Origin: Rhinopomastus cyanomelas
Taxonomy: Eukaryota > Chordata > Aves > Bucerotiformes > Rhinopomastidae
DNA length: 64,000 bases
Direction of reading: 5' to 3'
NCBI GenBank assembly: GCA_013400115.1
Contig: VXBP01000325.1
Location: 118,728 to 182,727, forward strand
A program made the position numbers and the translations under genes. The notes under the pieces were generated by a model, which saw only the letters and a list, made by a program, of their open reading frames with translations, was not told the origin of the DNA and searched no databases. The number at the start of each line of letters is the position of its first letter. Position 1 is the stretch's first letter. Shown piece after piece: positions 38,809 through 51,119 of the stretch.

Positions 38809-40297
38809 CACTGTCTGAAGCCCTTCATTCCATTAACTTTAGCCTGAGTAAAAAAGTCTTTGATTTCAGATGCAGCCACATGAAATAATTATACTCTCAC
38901 CTGCCTTTGAAAAGGTGACATCTGTAACATCTGATTAATAGACTAAATACAAAGCCTCTCTATAAATCTAGGAAACATCACAGTCGTTCTAATTAGCACT
39001 GTCTTGACATTGTGTGTTTTCATTTTTGCCACCTTCTCTTTTCTAACATTAATTCTATGTCATTCCAATCAGAGTTCTTGAACTGACTTTCCCTAAGTAG
39101 AACCACCTTGTTTCATGTCTTTGAAGATGAATGAGTTCATAACAGACAGTGCATTTGATTCTTCTTTACTTGTAAAGAGTGCATCTAGTGCAAACATCCA
39201 GTACTCAGGTCTATTCAGAAATAGCTTCACAAATTATGGAAAAAAAAAAATCAAGAATTAATCATTTAAAAAGCAGCAGCAATTCTGCAATGGGAGAAAT
39301 TTTAGTCACCCTTTTTCTATACCCATATAGCAGAACAAATTCTTTCCATTCCAACACAAGCCTTATTTAGCCATGACTCAACAGTCAAAAAGCAAGACAT
39401 TCCCAACACAATGCAAGATTACAGCAGGAACGTGACTAATGGGACACTTCCGCCAGCCACTAATGAGATGAAGTCCTCAGACAGAGAAACACACAAACTC
39501 CAGGTGTTTTGGTCTAGCTCTGGACCAAACACTGCATTGTTAGCACACTCCAGGGCATGAAGTATTGTGATATTAGTATTCATTTTCTTCTGGTCTCACA
39601 CTTTTTATGGTAAAAGCCTAGAAGGTCTTCAACTTATTAAAACATTGACATGGGGAACAAAATTTAAATTAGCTTGAGATTCTTCTCCTTATGCTATTAA
39701 ATATAATGCATTTGCAATATGAACACTAGTCCCCTCTAGTAAAAGTTAAAAGAAACTTCAGCTTTCTCAAAGCAGGTTGTAAATCACCTCCAAGCTTCTC
39801 TCCCTACTCCATCATTCACTGTAACAGAGAGAAGCAGAGGTCACAATCCTCATTTTGCCTCTGTTGCAGCCATATGTTGGCAGAATTTCCTCATCGTGTG
39901 CCCTCTTCTGTATTTTCTGGACTTATTTCTCGTGCTTCCTTCTCTGCTTTTACTGATCTGATTCAAGGTTGCAGCCTGTCCACACCATGTCTTCAAAACC
40001 ACAAAATGCTCCTCCTCAACAACCAAAGATGACTTTTGCCCTTTTCAGTTCAAGAAAATGCTAATATGTATATCTGACCAACATGTTCTACATCATCTTA
40101 TTTTCCTTCCTCCAGTCAGCCTGTGATGATCCTCCCTACTTGTTTCACACATTGCATTTTAGGAACAAGTTAACAGCATAAACCTATTTCACACAAAAGA
40201 CTGGGAAATTCATAGGAAAAGCTGAATTAGCATTTTGGCATTGTGCTACTGGATTTACAGCAATTTACTCTGAAACTGGATAGTTCATAGATAAACC
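38809..40297. other. Single-copy DNA, nothing recognised
   Basis: About 1.5 kb, A+T-rich. Only an A-run near 39240 and short open frames are seen. Confidence 0.5.
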
Positions 40298-40472
40298 AGA
40301 GCACTGGAACATGCTGTCCAGTAGAGCATCCTTCTCCAGAGACATTTAAAACCCACCTGGATGTGTTCCTGTGCAACTTGATCTAGGTGATCCTGCTGTG
40401 GCAGGGGGATTGGAGTAGATGATCTTTCAAGGTCTCACTCAAACCCTAATGTTGTTTGATTTTGTGTGATTC
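40298..40472 (+). mobile_element. CR1 LINE fragment, ORF2 end plus tail
   Basis: Plus-orientation CR1 starting in the EHWN motif of ORF2 (agagcactggaacatgctg), through gacatttaaaacccacctgg, acttgatctaggtgatcctg and ggcagggggattgg. The octamers are slightly decayed. It is truncated at the HWN point, like several other copies. Confidence 0.95.
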
Positions 40473-41933
40473 AGACATTCCACTAATAGGCTAACCTTGC
40501 AGTTAAGCTTAAAGGTAAGTCCCCTGCTGTACACGTACCCACAGAGGCTAGCATACAGCGCAGTTCCCCATACTGGTTAAAGTACATAGCTGATAGAATG
40601 TGAAGGGAACAGTCACTAAATTAAAAAATACTAATAAAAATATTGTTCTTATCTTAATAAGGCCAAGGATTTTAGGAACATCTACTTACAAGGTTATTTA
40701 ACATTTCATAACCTCTTCTTAAAACCAAGCTAGCAAGACTGCAAAGAGGATCTGGCTACAGGTGTAATAGAATACAGACCTATGGTTAAAAAATACACAG
40801 CAGGGAGGACACAGCAAGAAACACCAGACAGCTTCTGGTGATCATAGATTGCCACAAGATAGTGAAAGCCACTATACAGCAGAAGTAATTAGGACTGGCA
40901 GAAACCAACTCACTTTATTGTACAAGTCCTATACCAGTTTGATAGTTGTGAATAACTGCAGCAAATAAAATGGATAATGGGTGCGTTAGCACACTGAAAA
41001 CCCTACTTGGCAGATCATCTCCTCACATTAACTAGTTTGTGTCTCAGCACTGTTTTACAAGCAGAATAAAGAATTTTACATTCCAGCCATTGACCCATTT
41101 GCTGCAATGACCCAGATTCAGGGAGACAGTAGATCTGTTTCTTTTTATACTGAGACAATACTTTTAGAAATAATTCAATTGGAAAAAAAAAAAAAAAACT
41201 GTTTTTTGAGTTGTGGTTGCTTATTTTTTTCACCTTAATATCAAACGTCAAACATGATTTGCTGACAGGAAAACAGGACACAAGCTAGATGCTTATACCT
41301 GGACAAGAGCTGTGTGCATCTGCTTTGCTTCATGTATCAAAAATACAGCCACCCTTCAATATTTCTATAGATTTTAAATTAAATTTTACATTACAAACAT
41401 CCTCCCATCAGAAGGGGATTTAACTACCTTTTGAGGCTTAGACAAGTCTCCTCTCTCCAGCAGAGCTGAGGTGCTATTTGCCTCTCTCTGTTCTCCACAT
41501 CCAAGACATGGCTCTAGCTATGGTTACAGGCTATACAAATGCTTTTGGTTTTAGAGATAATAAAAAGAGTTGAGCAAGTAGAACATTCCCACCCAGACTG
41601 AAGCACGACGTAGATTCAGCATTCCACAAAATCCCACCTGACTGTGGACAGCACTGCTCTGAAAACTACCTTTCTTGGTGGCTACAGGGGTTTAAGGCCC
41701 AAACCCGCCCCTCCTTCCCCTGTCCACAGGAACTCAGCGCCTGTAATAAATAACAACAATCACACAGGACAGAAAGAGTTTTGCCCAGCAGCAGAAAAAG
41801 GAAAATCATCCACAGGCTTCACTGCTCCCTTACCTTCATCCCAGCAAAGACCAACATCCCTCACTGACCGGCAACCACAAGCACCACGTCTCTCCCCTGC
41901 CAAGCACTAAAATGGCCGACTCCTGGGCTCGTC
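40473..41933. other. Single-copy DNA before the minisatellite
   Basis: An A-run of about 16 lies near 41180-41195. An 88-codon plus-strand frame (41644-41910) is Pro/Ser-rich and precedes the GC-rich repeat. It shows no family resemblance and no supporting signals. Confidence 0.45.
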
Positions 41934-42068
41934 GGGGCCTACTCATCCCACCTGCGGGGCCTACTCATCCCACCTGCGGGGCCTACTGATCCCACCCGCG
42001 GGGCCTACTGATCCCACCCGTGGGGCCTACTGATCCCACCCGTGGGGCCTACTGATCCCACCTGCGGG
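41934..42068. repeat. 22-bp GC-rich minisatellite, 6 copies
   Basis: Six head-to-tail units begin with ggggcctact at 41934, 41956, 41978, 42000, 42022 and 42044; a truncated start follows at 42066. Units 1-2 carry ctcatccc, while 3-6 carry ctgatccc. The unit ends vary between cctgc, cccgc and cccgt, the changes expected from CpG deamination. It is one of the few GC-rich, CpG-bearing tracts in the left two-thirds of the window. Confidence 0.97.
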
Positions 42069-43755
42069 ATCCCCTGCCCCTCCTTCCCCTCAGCTCCAGC
42101 CCCTTGTGCTACAGCTGGCCATCAAGACAATACTGGGGGCAAAAAGGTTTCTGTGCTGTCAAGGCCCCAAAGTGTTAAGTTTGACCCTAGAGTGCAGGTT
42201 GAGGATATTTCCTGCTAAAGAGCAGCCCCAGTTGCTTACATAGGATGGGTTGGGTGACCTCCAGGCACGGCTCTGGCTGGGTTTTACCTGTGTTTTGACA
42301 GTTTCCTTTAAAGTGGTGAAGTTCTTGGGAGTTTGAGAAGCCCAGGGCCACCAGGGCACAGGGAGTGATCAGCACTCTGATTTTTAGGCATGTCTTCTTT
42401 GAAGAGTTTCAGCGCTGGGGTGCTCACAGGATGGTGCATCACAACCTACGTCAGGCCTCAGCCACCGAGCGGTGGGCACTGCCGCTGTGGCAGGGCTATG
42501 AGACCAGTCTGACCCTGTGGGGAACCTGCAATGCACCTTGGCTCTCCACAGCTCCAGGAACTGCCGGTGCTGAACCAACATTATTCACTCTGTGCTGCAT
42601 TAGAGGGGCTGCACAGCCTCAAAACCTGGTTTGTCCCTGAAGACGGTGCAGCTGCATTCGCACAGCCCAGCATCTGATCTAATTAAGTCCTAGTAGACCC
42701 GAGCTGGATCTGCATCATTGCATCTTCCCCTCCTAGTCTTGCAACAAAACCACCTCCTCCTCCAGGGTCTCCCTGTGTTACATCCCATCTCACTGGCCCT
42801 CTCCTTTTCTCAATTCCTCCCTTGTATCACTCAAACTCTGTCTGCTCTGTCTTAGAAATCTTTCAAAACTGTCACTCACTCATGTTGGTAGAAAGTTCCA
42901 GATGTTATTAATCACTGCCTCTCAAGACTGAAGCCTGACTTGGGGTGGCCGAGCTTCCACAGTCCTTGTATAGCAAAGCTGACACTGCCCTATGCCTTCA
43001 GAGACCCCATAGGTGTCTGGCCTGGCTTTTGCCTGGCACAGAGAAGGAAGAGGCATCTGTGTTTTAGATGGCAAATAGAAAAGGGATCTTACTATTGCAA
43101 GACTGGATTCCACCATTTGCCATATAAAATCCATCAAATGCAGCTGAGCTGATCCAGTTCTTTCCACAAAACAATGAATCTTAATCCTTCCTACTCCCTT
43201 CTTAACTTCTCAGCAGAGCTGTTGCACCCCTTCCCTCATACTAATGAAACCTGTCAGAGAATTTCATCAAGTATTTAACTCACCAGCTCAGCAGAAAATG
43301 ATCCTATTTCCATTAGGTTTATTTCCTGCTGAATTAGTAAAAGAAACAGACTGACTGAGGGTAAACAGCTGAGTCCGTGCCACTCCCATTTCAGAAGAGA
43401 GCTGATAGATGGTTTCTCTCCAAACTGCATATTTCTGTGACATATTTTTTTCTGGGCTTGGTGGGGAAGGGCTCATACCTCAGAAAGCGCTTGATGCTGC
43501 CTGTCATGACTGCTGATGACAGGAGACAACGAGACACTTACTTCAGTGCAGTTACATAACTCCTGCATGCATTGGTCCTCCTTTGAGCGTACTCTCCCCC
43601 ATCTGCTGAGCTGCTCATACCTCCAGCTGACCAAGCATCACCAGTGTATGTCTTTCTATGTCTCTTTCTACGTCCTTCTTTCATATTGTGCTTATACTCA
43701 AAACAGGTTTACTTTCTTTGTGGGGTTTGTGGAGTACTTGTCCATCCTCCACTAT
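42069..43755. other. G+C-richer single-copy DNA, no gene called
   Basis: About 1.7 kb after the minisatellite, somewhat richer in G+C to about 42700. Both strands carry open frames of 60-91 codons between 42365 and 42640, overlapping each other, which argues against any of them being real. Confidence 0.4.
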
Positions 43756-43894
43756 GGTGTATCTCCCTCACTGGAGATATTCAAGGCCCGACTGGAGAGG
43801 TTCCTGTGTGACTTGGTCTGGGTGATCCTGCTGTTGCAGGCAGATTGGACTGGATGATCTTTGGAGGTCACTTCCAATCCGCAATGATTCTATG
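43756..43894 (+). mobile_element. CR1 LINE fragment with open ORF2 end
   Basis: The plus strand is open through the ORF2 C-terminus: GVSPSLEIFKARLERFLCDL. The tail follows: gggtgatcctgctgttgcag, attggactggatgatct and an ATTCTATG-type octamer. It is clearly diverged from the majority type. Confidence 0.94.
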
Positions 43895-44960
43895 ACAGAA
43901 ATCTGCCTTTTCACCCCACAGAGGCCACAGCTTTGGTAATCCAGAGGATGCCTCTTCATTCCCTGTATAAGGTAGGTGAACTGTATTTAGCGTACTGCTC
44001 CTTCATCCTCTTTCACTGTCATTCAGTGGACAGCCACAGACTACATTCACTGTATGATTTCCAGAGGCAGAACTGGTCACATCTCCCTGTTTCTCTCCTC
44101 ACTGCAGCACCTGCAAGCTTCACAAAATAGAGCTCCCTTACATCTTACATAATCCCTACAATGGGAGAGGCTTTAATCCTGCTTTAAGGCACACAAAGAT
44201 TAAAAGTGTGACTGGTTTTGTGCCTGTGATCTAAGATCTGACTTTCTGAGAGCACGTGGCTTCCTGCAGCCTGTTTTGTGGTCAGAGCGCAGCTGGTTTC
44301 GACTTCGGCTGCAGCTGGGAGCACTCAGCAAGCCGGTTCCCAGGGTTTCACGTCAGGACCAAAGAAAACAAGGAAATAAGCTTCAATGTGACAGAGGTTT
44401 AGCTTAAATAAATTGGCCACAATCACACAAAGGCTCTGTAGTAGAGGCAGACTCGGAGGCAAAGACCACTCTGGACTCAGCGGCCTGAATTAGGAGCTTT
44501 TTTAAAAACTGTCGTGCGTGCTTCCACCTTCTGCTACAGAGAAGGGACAGATCCTGCAGTAATCTTCTCCTGCTCATTTGCTGTCACTCATTTATCACAG
44601 ATCTTTCTCAGGCAGGCATTCTGGGGGGAGGAAATAATAGACGAGCTTTATAATTACAGACCGTATTAGAAAGCACTGACGCAAGAGAGGCAGTTAAATG
44701 TTAATTCTCGTGTTGTCTTCCTCAGCCAAGTCAAGCAGACAGCGACCCACAGAACATGTTTTTCAGATAATATGGGTAATTTTGTGTTTTATCCTGCATG
44801 GGGTAGAATAATTTATCTCATTTACCTTAAAATAAAAGCTTTATGTGCTGTGTGATGTAGGCAGCAAAACATCAGTTTAATGCAGGTATGTGCATAGGAG
44901 GTACAGGCTGTGGCCAAAGAGGCAACTAGATATTGTCTGGCCATCAAGCAAAGCTAAATC
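43895..44960. other. Single-copy DNA; E-box/CpG patch at about 44280-44345
   Basis: Two cagctg E-boxes and several CpGs cluster at about 44285-44345, then A+T-rich DNA follows. No exon is recognised. Confidence 0.4.
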
Positions 44961-45081
44961 CCAAGACCCACCTGGGTATGTTCCTGTGTGACTTGGTTTG
45001 GGTGATTCTGCTCTGGTGGAGGGATTGCACTAGATGGTCTTGCAAGGTCCCTTCCAATCCCTAATGTTCTGTGATTCTGTG
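44961..45081 (+). mobile_element. CR1 LINE 3' tail
   Basis: Plus-orientation CR1: acccacctgggtatgttcct, gtgacttggtttgggtgatt, gcactagatggtcttgca, aggtcccttccaatcccta and two ATTCTGTG-type octamers. Confidence 0.95.
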
Positions 45082-45640
45082 AAATTGGCAGATGACTGAT
45101 TTGTGGTACTAGTGGCTTTTCTTCAGTAATCTTTGGACTACTGATGCATAATAAATCAGAATACATTTTCATATGAAGAATATTAGGTGGTCCAGGTACA
45201 GAACTAGTGGCTGCCAGCAGAGAACAGTTTTGCTGACATGAGGTTAGCTAATACATAGCTGGTTGTCTCAGTACCCTGAAAATGATAAAGCTATACAGAG
45301 TTTGTGCTTCCACCTAAAGCTTTCTGTTCTGAGTGTCCATTTCTATGATGAAGATCATTGTCAGCTTTTATAAACAGAACCTGCATCTTAAATGCCTCTT
45401 GAAAATTTCCATCAAATAAACTGCTTTATTATAAACAGCTACTTAATATTCTTTGTGCAAATCAGTCTTCTAGTTAATAAGAATATATACTTTATTATAT
45501 CTAGATACAAAAGAATATAAAGCAGTGATACATCTGGATGTTTGCAATATAGGAACACACGAGGGGTCACTTCATCTTTACATAATGATCAGAAATCTAG
45601 AAGTGACACTAATAATCCAAAAATAAAAACATACATGTTA

Positions 45641-45709
45641 TTTGTGCACTGTGCAAAATGTTCTGATTTTATTTTTGTGAACTGTGCAAAATGTTCTGAT
45701 TTTATTTTT
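45641..45709. repeat. 33-bp tandem pair
   Basis: Two adjacent 33-bp copies (45641-45673 and 45674-45706) differ at one base (tttgtgc versus tttgtga). The length is a multiple of three, so it gives an in-frame heptad-like duplication in a minus-strand frame, but that frame has no other coding support. It is a recent local duplication. Confidence 0.9.
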
Positions 45710-47292
45710 AAGTAACTCCCTCCATTGTGAAGGGTGGGTGAGTCCCTTTTTGACAGCAAGACAAGCAGACAAGGCTGCAATGCAATGTGGTCCCTTTGCA
45801 TAGGAGGTGAAGGCACCTGCAGAGAGCAACTGACTCCCCAGCATGCTGGGACCCAGTGGTCCAGCTACAAACCATTGCACAGGCAAACCATCTTCATTCC
45901 TGCAAAGGCCAGAGTTCACTTTTACCACAGAAAACAACTACCTGTATCTCTCTTCGACAGTCAGCAAAATGATCACAGACCCGACAGAGTCTTTTTGCCT
46001 TATGACTCTAAGACTCAGCCCCTCCTGCCCGCCCATAGACAGCTACTGATTTATTCACTCAGGCATTTCATTACTCAGTCACTGCCACCTTTTGGCATCT
46101 GACCTTGTTAGTTTAGGCTGAAACAAAACCCATCTTTTTGTTGCCACATTGCCTGTATTGCTCTTTGCATCCCTCTGCCTCCACACAAGTGTAAATTGTT
46201 TACTTCAAGTCAGTTCCTCTGCTGGCATGTCTCCATGACACCAATCTCTTATCATTTCCACCTCCAAACCAGTTTAAGGTGCAAATCTTCATCATCCTTA
46301 AAAAAACCTCAAGAGTGGGTTGCTTACTAGCATTCATTATCTGGCAAGGCTCCTCATAAGATCTCAAGTACTTTCTTTTCAGTTTCAAAGAAATAGCTTT
46401 TTAAAACAACCTTGTTTATTCCAGGCATTGTGCAGGTCAAGAAGGTACCAGTGGCCCATCCAACAGTTCAGTACTAAAAAAGAACTTAGAAAAGAACAGA
46501 TTGTCATTAGAGCAACCCAAAAGATGAAAAAATAAACACAATTCCTTCTTTGTAAATAAAACAAAAAAATTTCAAAGCTATGGACAAGCCACTAAACAGC
46601 AGAGTAAATAAGTCAAGGGCTGTTGTGGCAGGATAACATCATTCAAACAGTAAAATCTATGTCCAGATGAGGAACACCATAGAAAAAACTGTAGGCAATG
46701 GCACTTAAAATACAACAATTGAGGACCAAGAAACCCAAAACCCATTTGAAGGAAAAAGCTTGCACAATTTAAAAACACAAACCAGGCTCTTCTTTGAACA
46801 CAGCAGGAGGAGAAAGCTTGTCAAGTGTTTGTCAAGTTACTAGATAACCTGGATGTGCAAGGGGTACTAATAGGACTATATTAACCCCCAACCTAAATGT
46901 GTTTTTGACTTCTATGGTTACTGGGAAAGAGACTTGCAAAGTTCATACCCCAAACCTCTTTGCAGGGGAGTCGCCAGATGGATCTCAGACTGAACTCCTG
47001 AGAATCTGTTACATCACCAATAGGCAAAACAAGCTCACAGAATCATAGCTGACAATCAGGAACACAAAGGAAACCCAAATACAGAATAACTAAGCTACTA
47101 ACTCTGGTATTTACCTCTCTTTTTAAAACTGCTTTGACAACTCAACCAGGATAAAAGGATTTCACGAAATATCTTGGCAATGGCAAGGCAATTTGGTGTC
47201 TAGACTGAGGAATAAGTAGAATATAAGAAAGAATTAGTGAGACACTATCAAGAGGACAAGACACCACATATTGTAATGCACTTCTCACAGAC
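45710..47292. other. Single-copy DNA, nothing recognised
   Basis: About 1.6 kb. The plus-strand open frame 45734-46102 (122 codons) overlaps others and has no recognisable domain. Confidence 0.45.
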
Positions 47293-47420
47293 CTGTGGAG
47301 ACCTTTGAGGATGTCAGCAAGTGTATGATCAGAGAAAGTCCAGGTGATACTGCCCATGTGGATTTCTGGGAAGTCATCAGCAAAGTTCTTCACCATCAGC
47401 TCTTCAGGATATTGAGCACC
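47293..47420 (-). other. Weak candidate exon, 128 bp
   Basis: On the minus strand a pyrimidine-rich run ending in ttctttcag precedes 47420, and ctccacag followed by gtctgtgag gives a donor at 47293-47291. The interval is open in one frame and encodes a balanced, charged peptide (PEELMVKNFADDFPEIHMG, then SITWTFSDHTLADILKG). I do not recognise the family. It could equally be a chance frame or an old retroelement remnant; decayed CR1-like sequence lies just to the right. No partner exon was found in the window. Confidence 0.15.
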
Positions 47421-47629
47421 CTGAAAGAAAAAGGAGTTCTCCAATGAAATACTGGAAAAAAGAAAGCAGGAGAAAATAGCTTTCACAGCAGAGACATCAC
47501 CAGGAGATTTCTGCCAGTAGGTGACGTGTCGTGGTGGTAATCATGCTACTCATCCTGGTAAAGGTGAGGGCTGTCTCTGAAGAAGTGCAGACAGAGCTTA
47601 CAAGGGTAGCTGGCTGTGCACTGCAGTGG

Positions 47630-47780
47630 CAGATGAAACTCAGCAGATGTTAGGCTGAGTTCATATAGCTAAGAAAAATAATCCTAATTCTGCCAATACA
47701 GGTGCAGATGCCTGGATGTCCATTATGAGTTAGGAAGGAGATCTTGTGGGCTTCATAAATAATTGGAGGCAAACCTGAGC
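47630..47780 (+). mobile_element. Possible very old CR1 ORF2 remnant
   Basis: The order tggcagatgaaactcagcag, gaaaaataatcctaattctg, then ggaaggagatcttgtgggc resembles the CR1 ORF2 stretch after the FADD box (a WQMKFN-like segment, then a K-x-NNP-like segment, then EKDLGV-like). Divergence is high and no frame is intact. Confidence 0.35.
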
Positions 47781-48471
47781 TCAGCACTTCCTTTAAAAAA
47801 GAGGCAAATCAAACACTTGTTTCCTGACAGACCAGCACAAGCTGATGTCAGTGTCTTCCCTACTGGAAACAAGCCCATGGCCCATCTGTCTCTCCTTGAC
47901 ATAGGGATTCTGGTCACTTTTCTCCTTTGCTCCACAAGCCATGCAACTCCTAATTTCCTCATAGAGGTCTAATCTTCTTCAGTGGTTCTCCCTGGAAGTG
48001 ATCAAATGCTTTCCAGCCATCCTGTCTGTAACCTACTCGAGCAATAACTTTTTTAGCAGTGCACTGAAGTTCTCATTCTGGCTCCCAGCAGCCTGAAATG
48101 AGTGGCCTGTCATGTTCTTCGGTATAAACCTTCAGCATATTTTATAACTGCTGCTTAGAAATTCTCCCTATTAGGCAGCTTATTTAAATACATCTATCAA
48201 TCACATTATTGCAACAGGGAATAAAAGTACAGTTTGCTGAAATAGATGTCACATGTCTTTCCTAATTACTAATTGCTCACTGGTATTAGCAAGACAGTAA
48301 GAATATTTGACTTCTCAGGTATTTGGTGGTGGTTTTGTTCAAAAGTCTGTATTTTACAAGCCACTATTTAAAATTTTCAATAAAATCAGTAGCAAACACA
48401 AAACCTCCAAAATGTTTGCCTCTTCAACTCTTGTAAGCTGTGCATGCTGAAGATGTATACAACTGCAGAGA
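47781..48471. other. Single-copy DNA, nothing recognised
   Basis: About 690 bp. Overlapping open frames occur on both strands around 47753-47972; no coding evidence. Confidence 0.45.
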
Positions 48472-48756
48472 AGAATCCCAGAACATTAGGGATTGGAAGG
48501 GACCACAGATGCTCATCTAGTCCAATCCCCCCGCCACAGCAGGATCACCTAGATCAAGTCACACAGAAACATATCCAGGCAGGTTTTAAAAGTCTCCAAA
48601 GAAGGACGCTCCAAACTCCCATGGGCAGCCCTTTCCAGCGCTCTGTCACGCTCACCATGAACAAGTTCTTTCTGATATTGATGTGGAACCTCCTATGTTC
48701 CAACTCACACCCATTGCCCTTTGTCCTATTATTAGACAACACTGAGAAGAGCCTGG
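48472..48756 (-). mobile_element. CR1 LINE fragment with ORF2 C-terminus
   Basis: Inverted CR1 of the majority type, about 285 bp. The minus strand encodes NNRTKGNGCELEHRRFHINI, then RKNLFMVSVTERWKGLP, before the frame shifts out. The tail reads agggattggaagggacc and has decayed octamers. Confidence 0.95.
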
Positions 48757-48797
48757 GAAAAGGAACAAAAGATTGTGTTTCCCTACCTGGAGGTGAT

Positions 48798-48839
48798 AGT
48801 TGTTTGTTTGGTGCAGCAAGTTGTTTGTTTGGTGCAGCA
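48798..48839. repeat. Exact 21-bp tandem pair
   Basis: Two identical 21-bp copies (48798-48818 and 48819-48839), each reading agttgtttgtttgg and then tgcagca. It lies about 40 bp beyond the upstream end of the inverted CR1. The lack of divergence suggests a recent slippage event. Confidence 0.95.
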
Positions 48840-49743
48840 AGCTTCACATCTGTTCAGGTAATAATGCAAAGAGCTAACTTCAGTGTCAATAAAGCAGCAC
48901 AGTTTAATGAGCAATCATCTAATAAACTAGACTTCCCTGTAAAAACTTAATAGTTGATCTAGAACAGAGATGGAAGGTCATATACTAATTGTGTAGTGCA
49001 GGAGAGTAAAACTGTTGTAAAGTGCCCAGGCAATTTGTGAAAATATTCAGCTTTTTTTCTGCCTGTCAGAATTGCTTTCCAGAAGTATTTTTGTAAGATA
49101 CAGAAATAACAGAATATTATCCAGAGGGCATTCTGGAAACACTGAAAGGGAAGAGAGAATTATCCCAGGAATCTTGACAGAAATTATATGGCAGAATGTT
49201 GAGAGAGAGAGAGATACCCCAGAAGTGCCTTTGGGAACGTCACTGATGTCATTTCCAGGCTAATTAGGACGTATACCCACTCCCAGTGGGATGAGTGATA
49301 TGGTAGGTTCAACCAGGTCTTGCCAGGAAAATGAAAATACCTTCCTATTTCAGTACCTCATCTCTTCTTGGCAGTCTGCTTGGCCACTTAGTCACCAGCC
49401 ACATTTGCGGGCAGATACCCACAGGAGGATGGATGCTCTGAACCTGCAACACGTTCTGTCTGATGGAAGGTGGGTTTCCATGCCAGCCTCCTTAAGCAGT
49501 GACACTAATTTGTGTCTCTCTCTTCCCTCCTTGACCTCTTCTATGAAATGACCAAAACGTACAAGAAATTAAACATATCTGCAAAAGCAGATGTGCCTGA
49601 GTAATCTTACGGAAGGCAAGAACAGACGTGCATGTTAGACCAGCAGCAGACACGGCTCTGCTGTGAAAGATGAGAACTGAATCCAACTCTTAGACTGGGT
49701 CATGCCTCTCCAAGGTTTTATAGCTCATGGCTGCAGAAGGATG
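48840..49743. other. Single-copy DNA, nothing recognised
   Basis: About 900 bp. A short GA run (gagagagagagaga) lies at about 49201-49214. No gene is recognised. Confidence 0.5.
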
Positions 49744-49945
49744 AATCACGGAAACGCTGGTTGGAAGAAATGGAAGTGGTTGGTCCAACCCACAGCTTGA
49801 ATAATGTTGGGCTATGGCCAAGGCCAAATCAGATCAACCGCAGCTTTGTCTCGCCAAGTCTTGAAAACCTCCAAGGATGGAACTTCCACAGCCTTTCTGC
49901 GTAACCTGCTCCGGTGTTACTCTGCTTTCCTAGGGAAGAAGCTGG
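49744..49945 (-). mobile_element. CR1-like LINE fragment, divergent subfamily
   Basis: Inverted: atcacggaaacgctggttgg, ggtccaacccacag, then gtcttgaaaacctccaagg and atggaacttccacagcc, ctgctccggtgttactctg. The block order is that of a CR1 3' region, but the tail is distinct from the majority type, so it represents another subfamily. Confidence 0.7.
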
Positions 49946-51119
49946 TTTGTTTTAGGGCTGGATTTTTTTGGTCTGTGTGGGGCTGGAAAGCAGAAAACAA
50001 TAGGACACCATAAAAACCCTCTTACTAGATATTCCGCAAATCCAGAAACAGCAGTGGCAACTGATGAAGTTGCCTGCCGTAAAGAGCCTATGAAGCACCG
50101 GTGCCATGCCGGAGCCGTGAGAAGCAGTGTGGTAGCTAACAGAGGGAGGAAGGAGTGAAATTCCCCTCTACCCTCCTTGCAAAGCTGTCTCTGTGAGAAC
50201 AAAACAGAACTTTCCCCTTTGTTGAGTAGAACACATCCTGGCTCTGGAGGACCCCCTGCACTACACTTTGTCTGAAATGCCTCAGGCAACTAAAGTGAGA
50301 TTTAGGCTACAGTGGTTGAACGTTGGTGCTTTAAGAAGAAATTAGTTTTCGTAGACTGAGGATTTGGGAGGAAGCACAATTTAACAGCAGCCTAAATCTT
50401 TGTCCAAATTAGAACGCGGTGGGGTAACGTTTGTGTCTAAACCTGCTGTTATTTCAAATATTTATTCACTGCTCCTTTCTTTTCTAGGTTTGAAGAGTTT
50501 GACAACCAAGTCTCCCCAGATGCTGCTTGCTGAGCCTAGGACACAGGCACGTCAGCTTGAATCAGGCTGCTTCCAGCCCTCAGAGCATTTCCTGGTTCAA
50601 GGAGAGCGAGCAGCCACATTCTGACAGCTTCAATGGGAGGTGTCAGCCTGCTTCCAGAGCTTGCAAAGGACATTCCATCATCTCATGAATCATACGTTAT
50701 GCGGAACCTCTGAGATAATGAGACTATGAACATCACCTCATGACAACACTTGGCTCAAAGACAGGGAAACATATGGCCATTCTCCTCTACACAGATTTTG
50801 CAGGAGATCTAGGAGAAATCTTGTTGTCTGTGAAACTTCTCTTAGCTTTATTTACAAGAGGCTGGGTGCTACTAACAGTGGACAAGTTGGAACTGGTCAG
50901 CCACAGACTGCACAGCTCAAGGCAGCTTTGCTCTGCTTTAAACTTCTGCACAGAAGCTTGAAAGAGAGAGTCACCTCAGGGTGTGAGGCTTGCTGGAGCT
51001 TACTGAGGGCACTAAACTGAGATGGTGGCAATAAAGCATCTCACTTCAATTGAAAGACTGTCTTATCCTCCAAGTGGCAAACTGAATGTTTCTATGAGTC
51101 TAGATTTTAGCCTACACAG
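49946..51119. other. Single-copy DNA, nothing recognised
   Basis: About 1.2 kb. The minus-strand frame 50289-49930 (119 codons) partly overlaps the CR1-like fragment and has no family resemblance. Confidence 0.45.

Noticed and set aside
42365..42640. Overlapping open frames on both strands after the minisatellite
   Set aside because: Open on both strands because of G+C-richer composition; no homology or start context distinguishes one.
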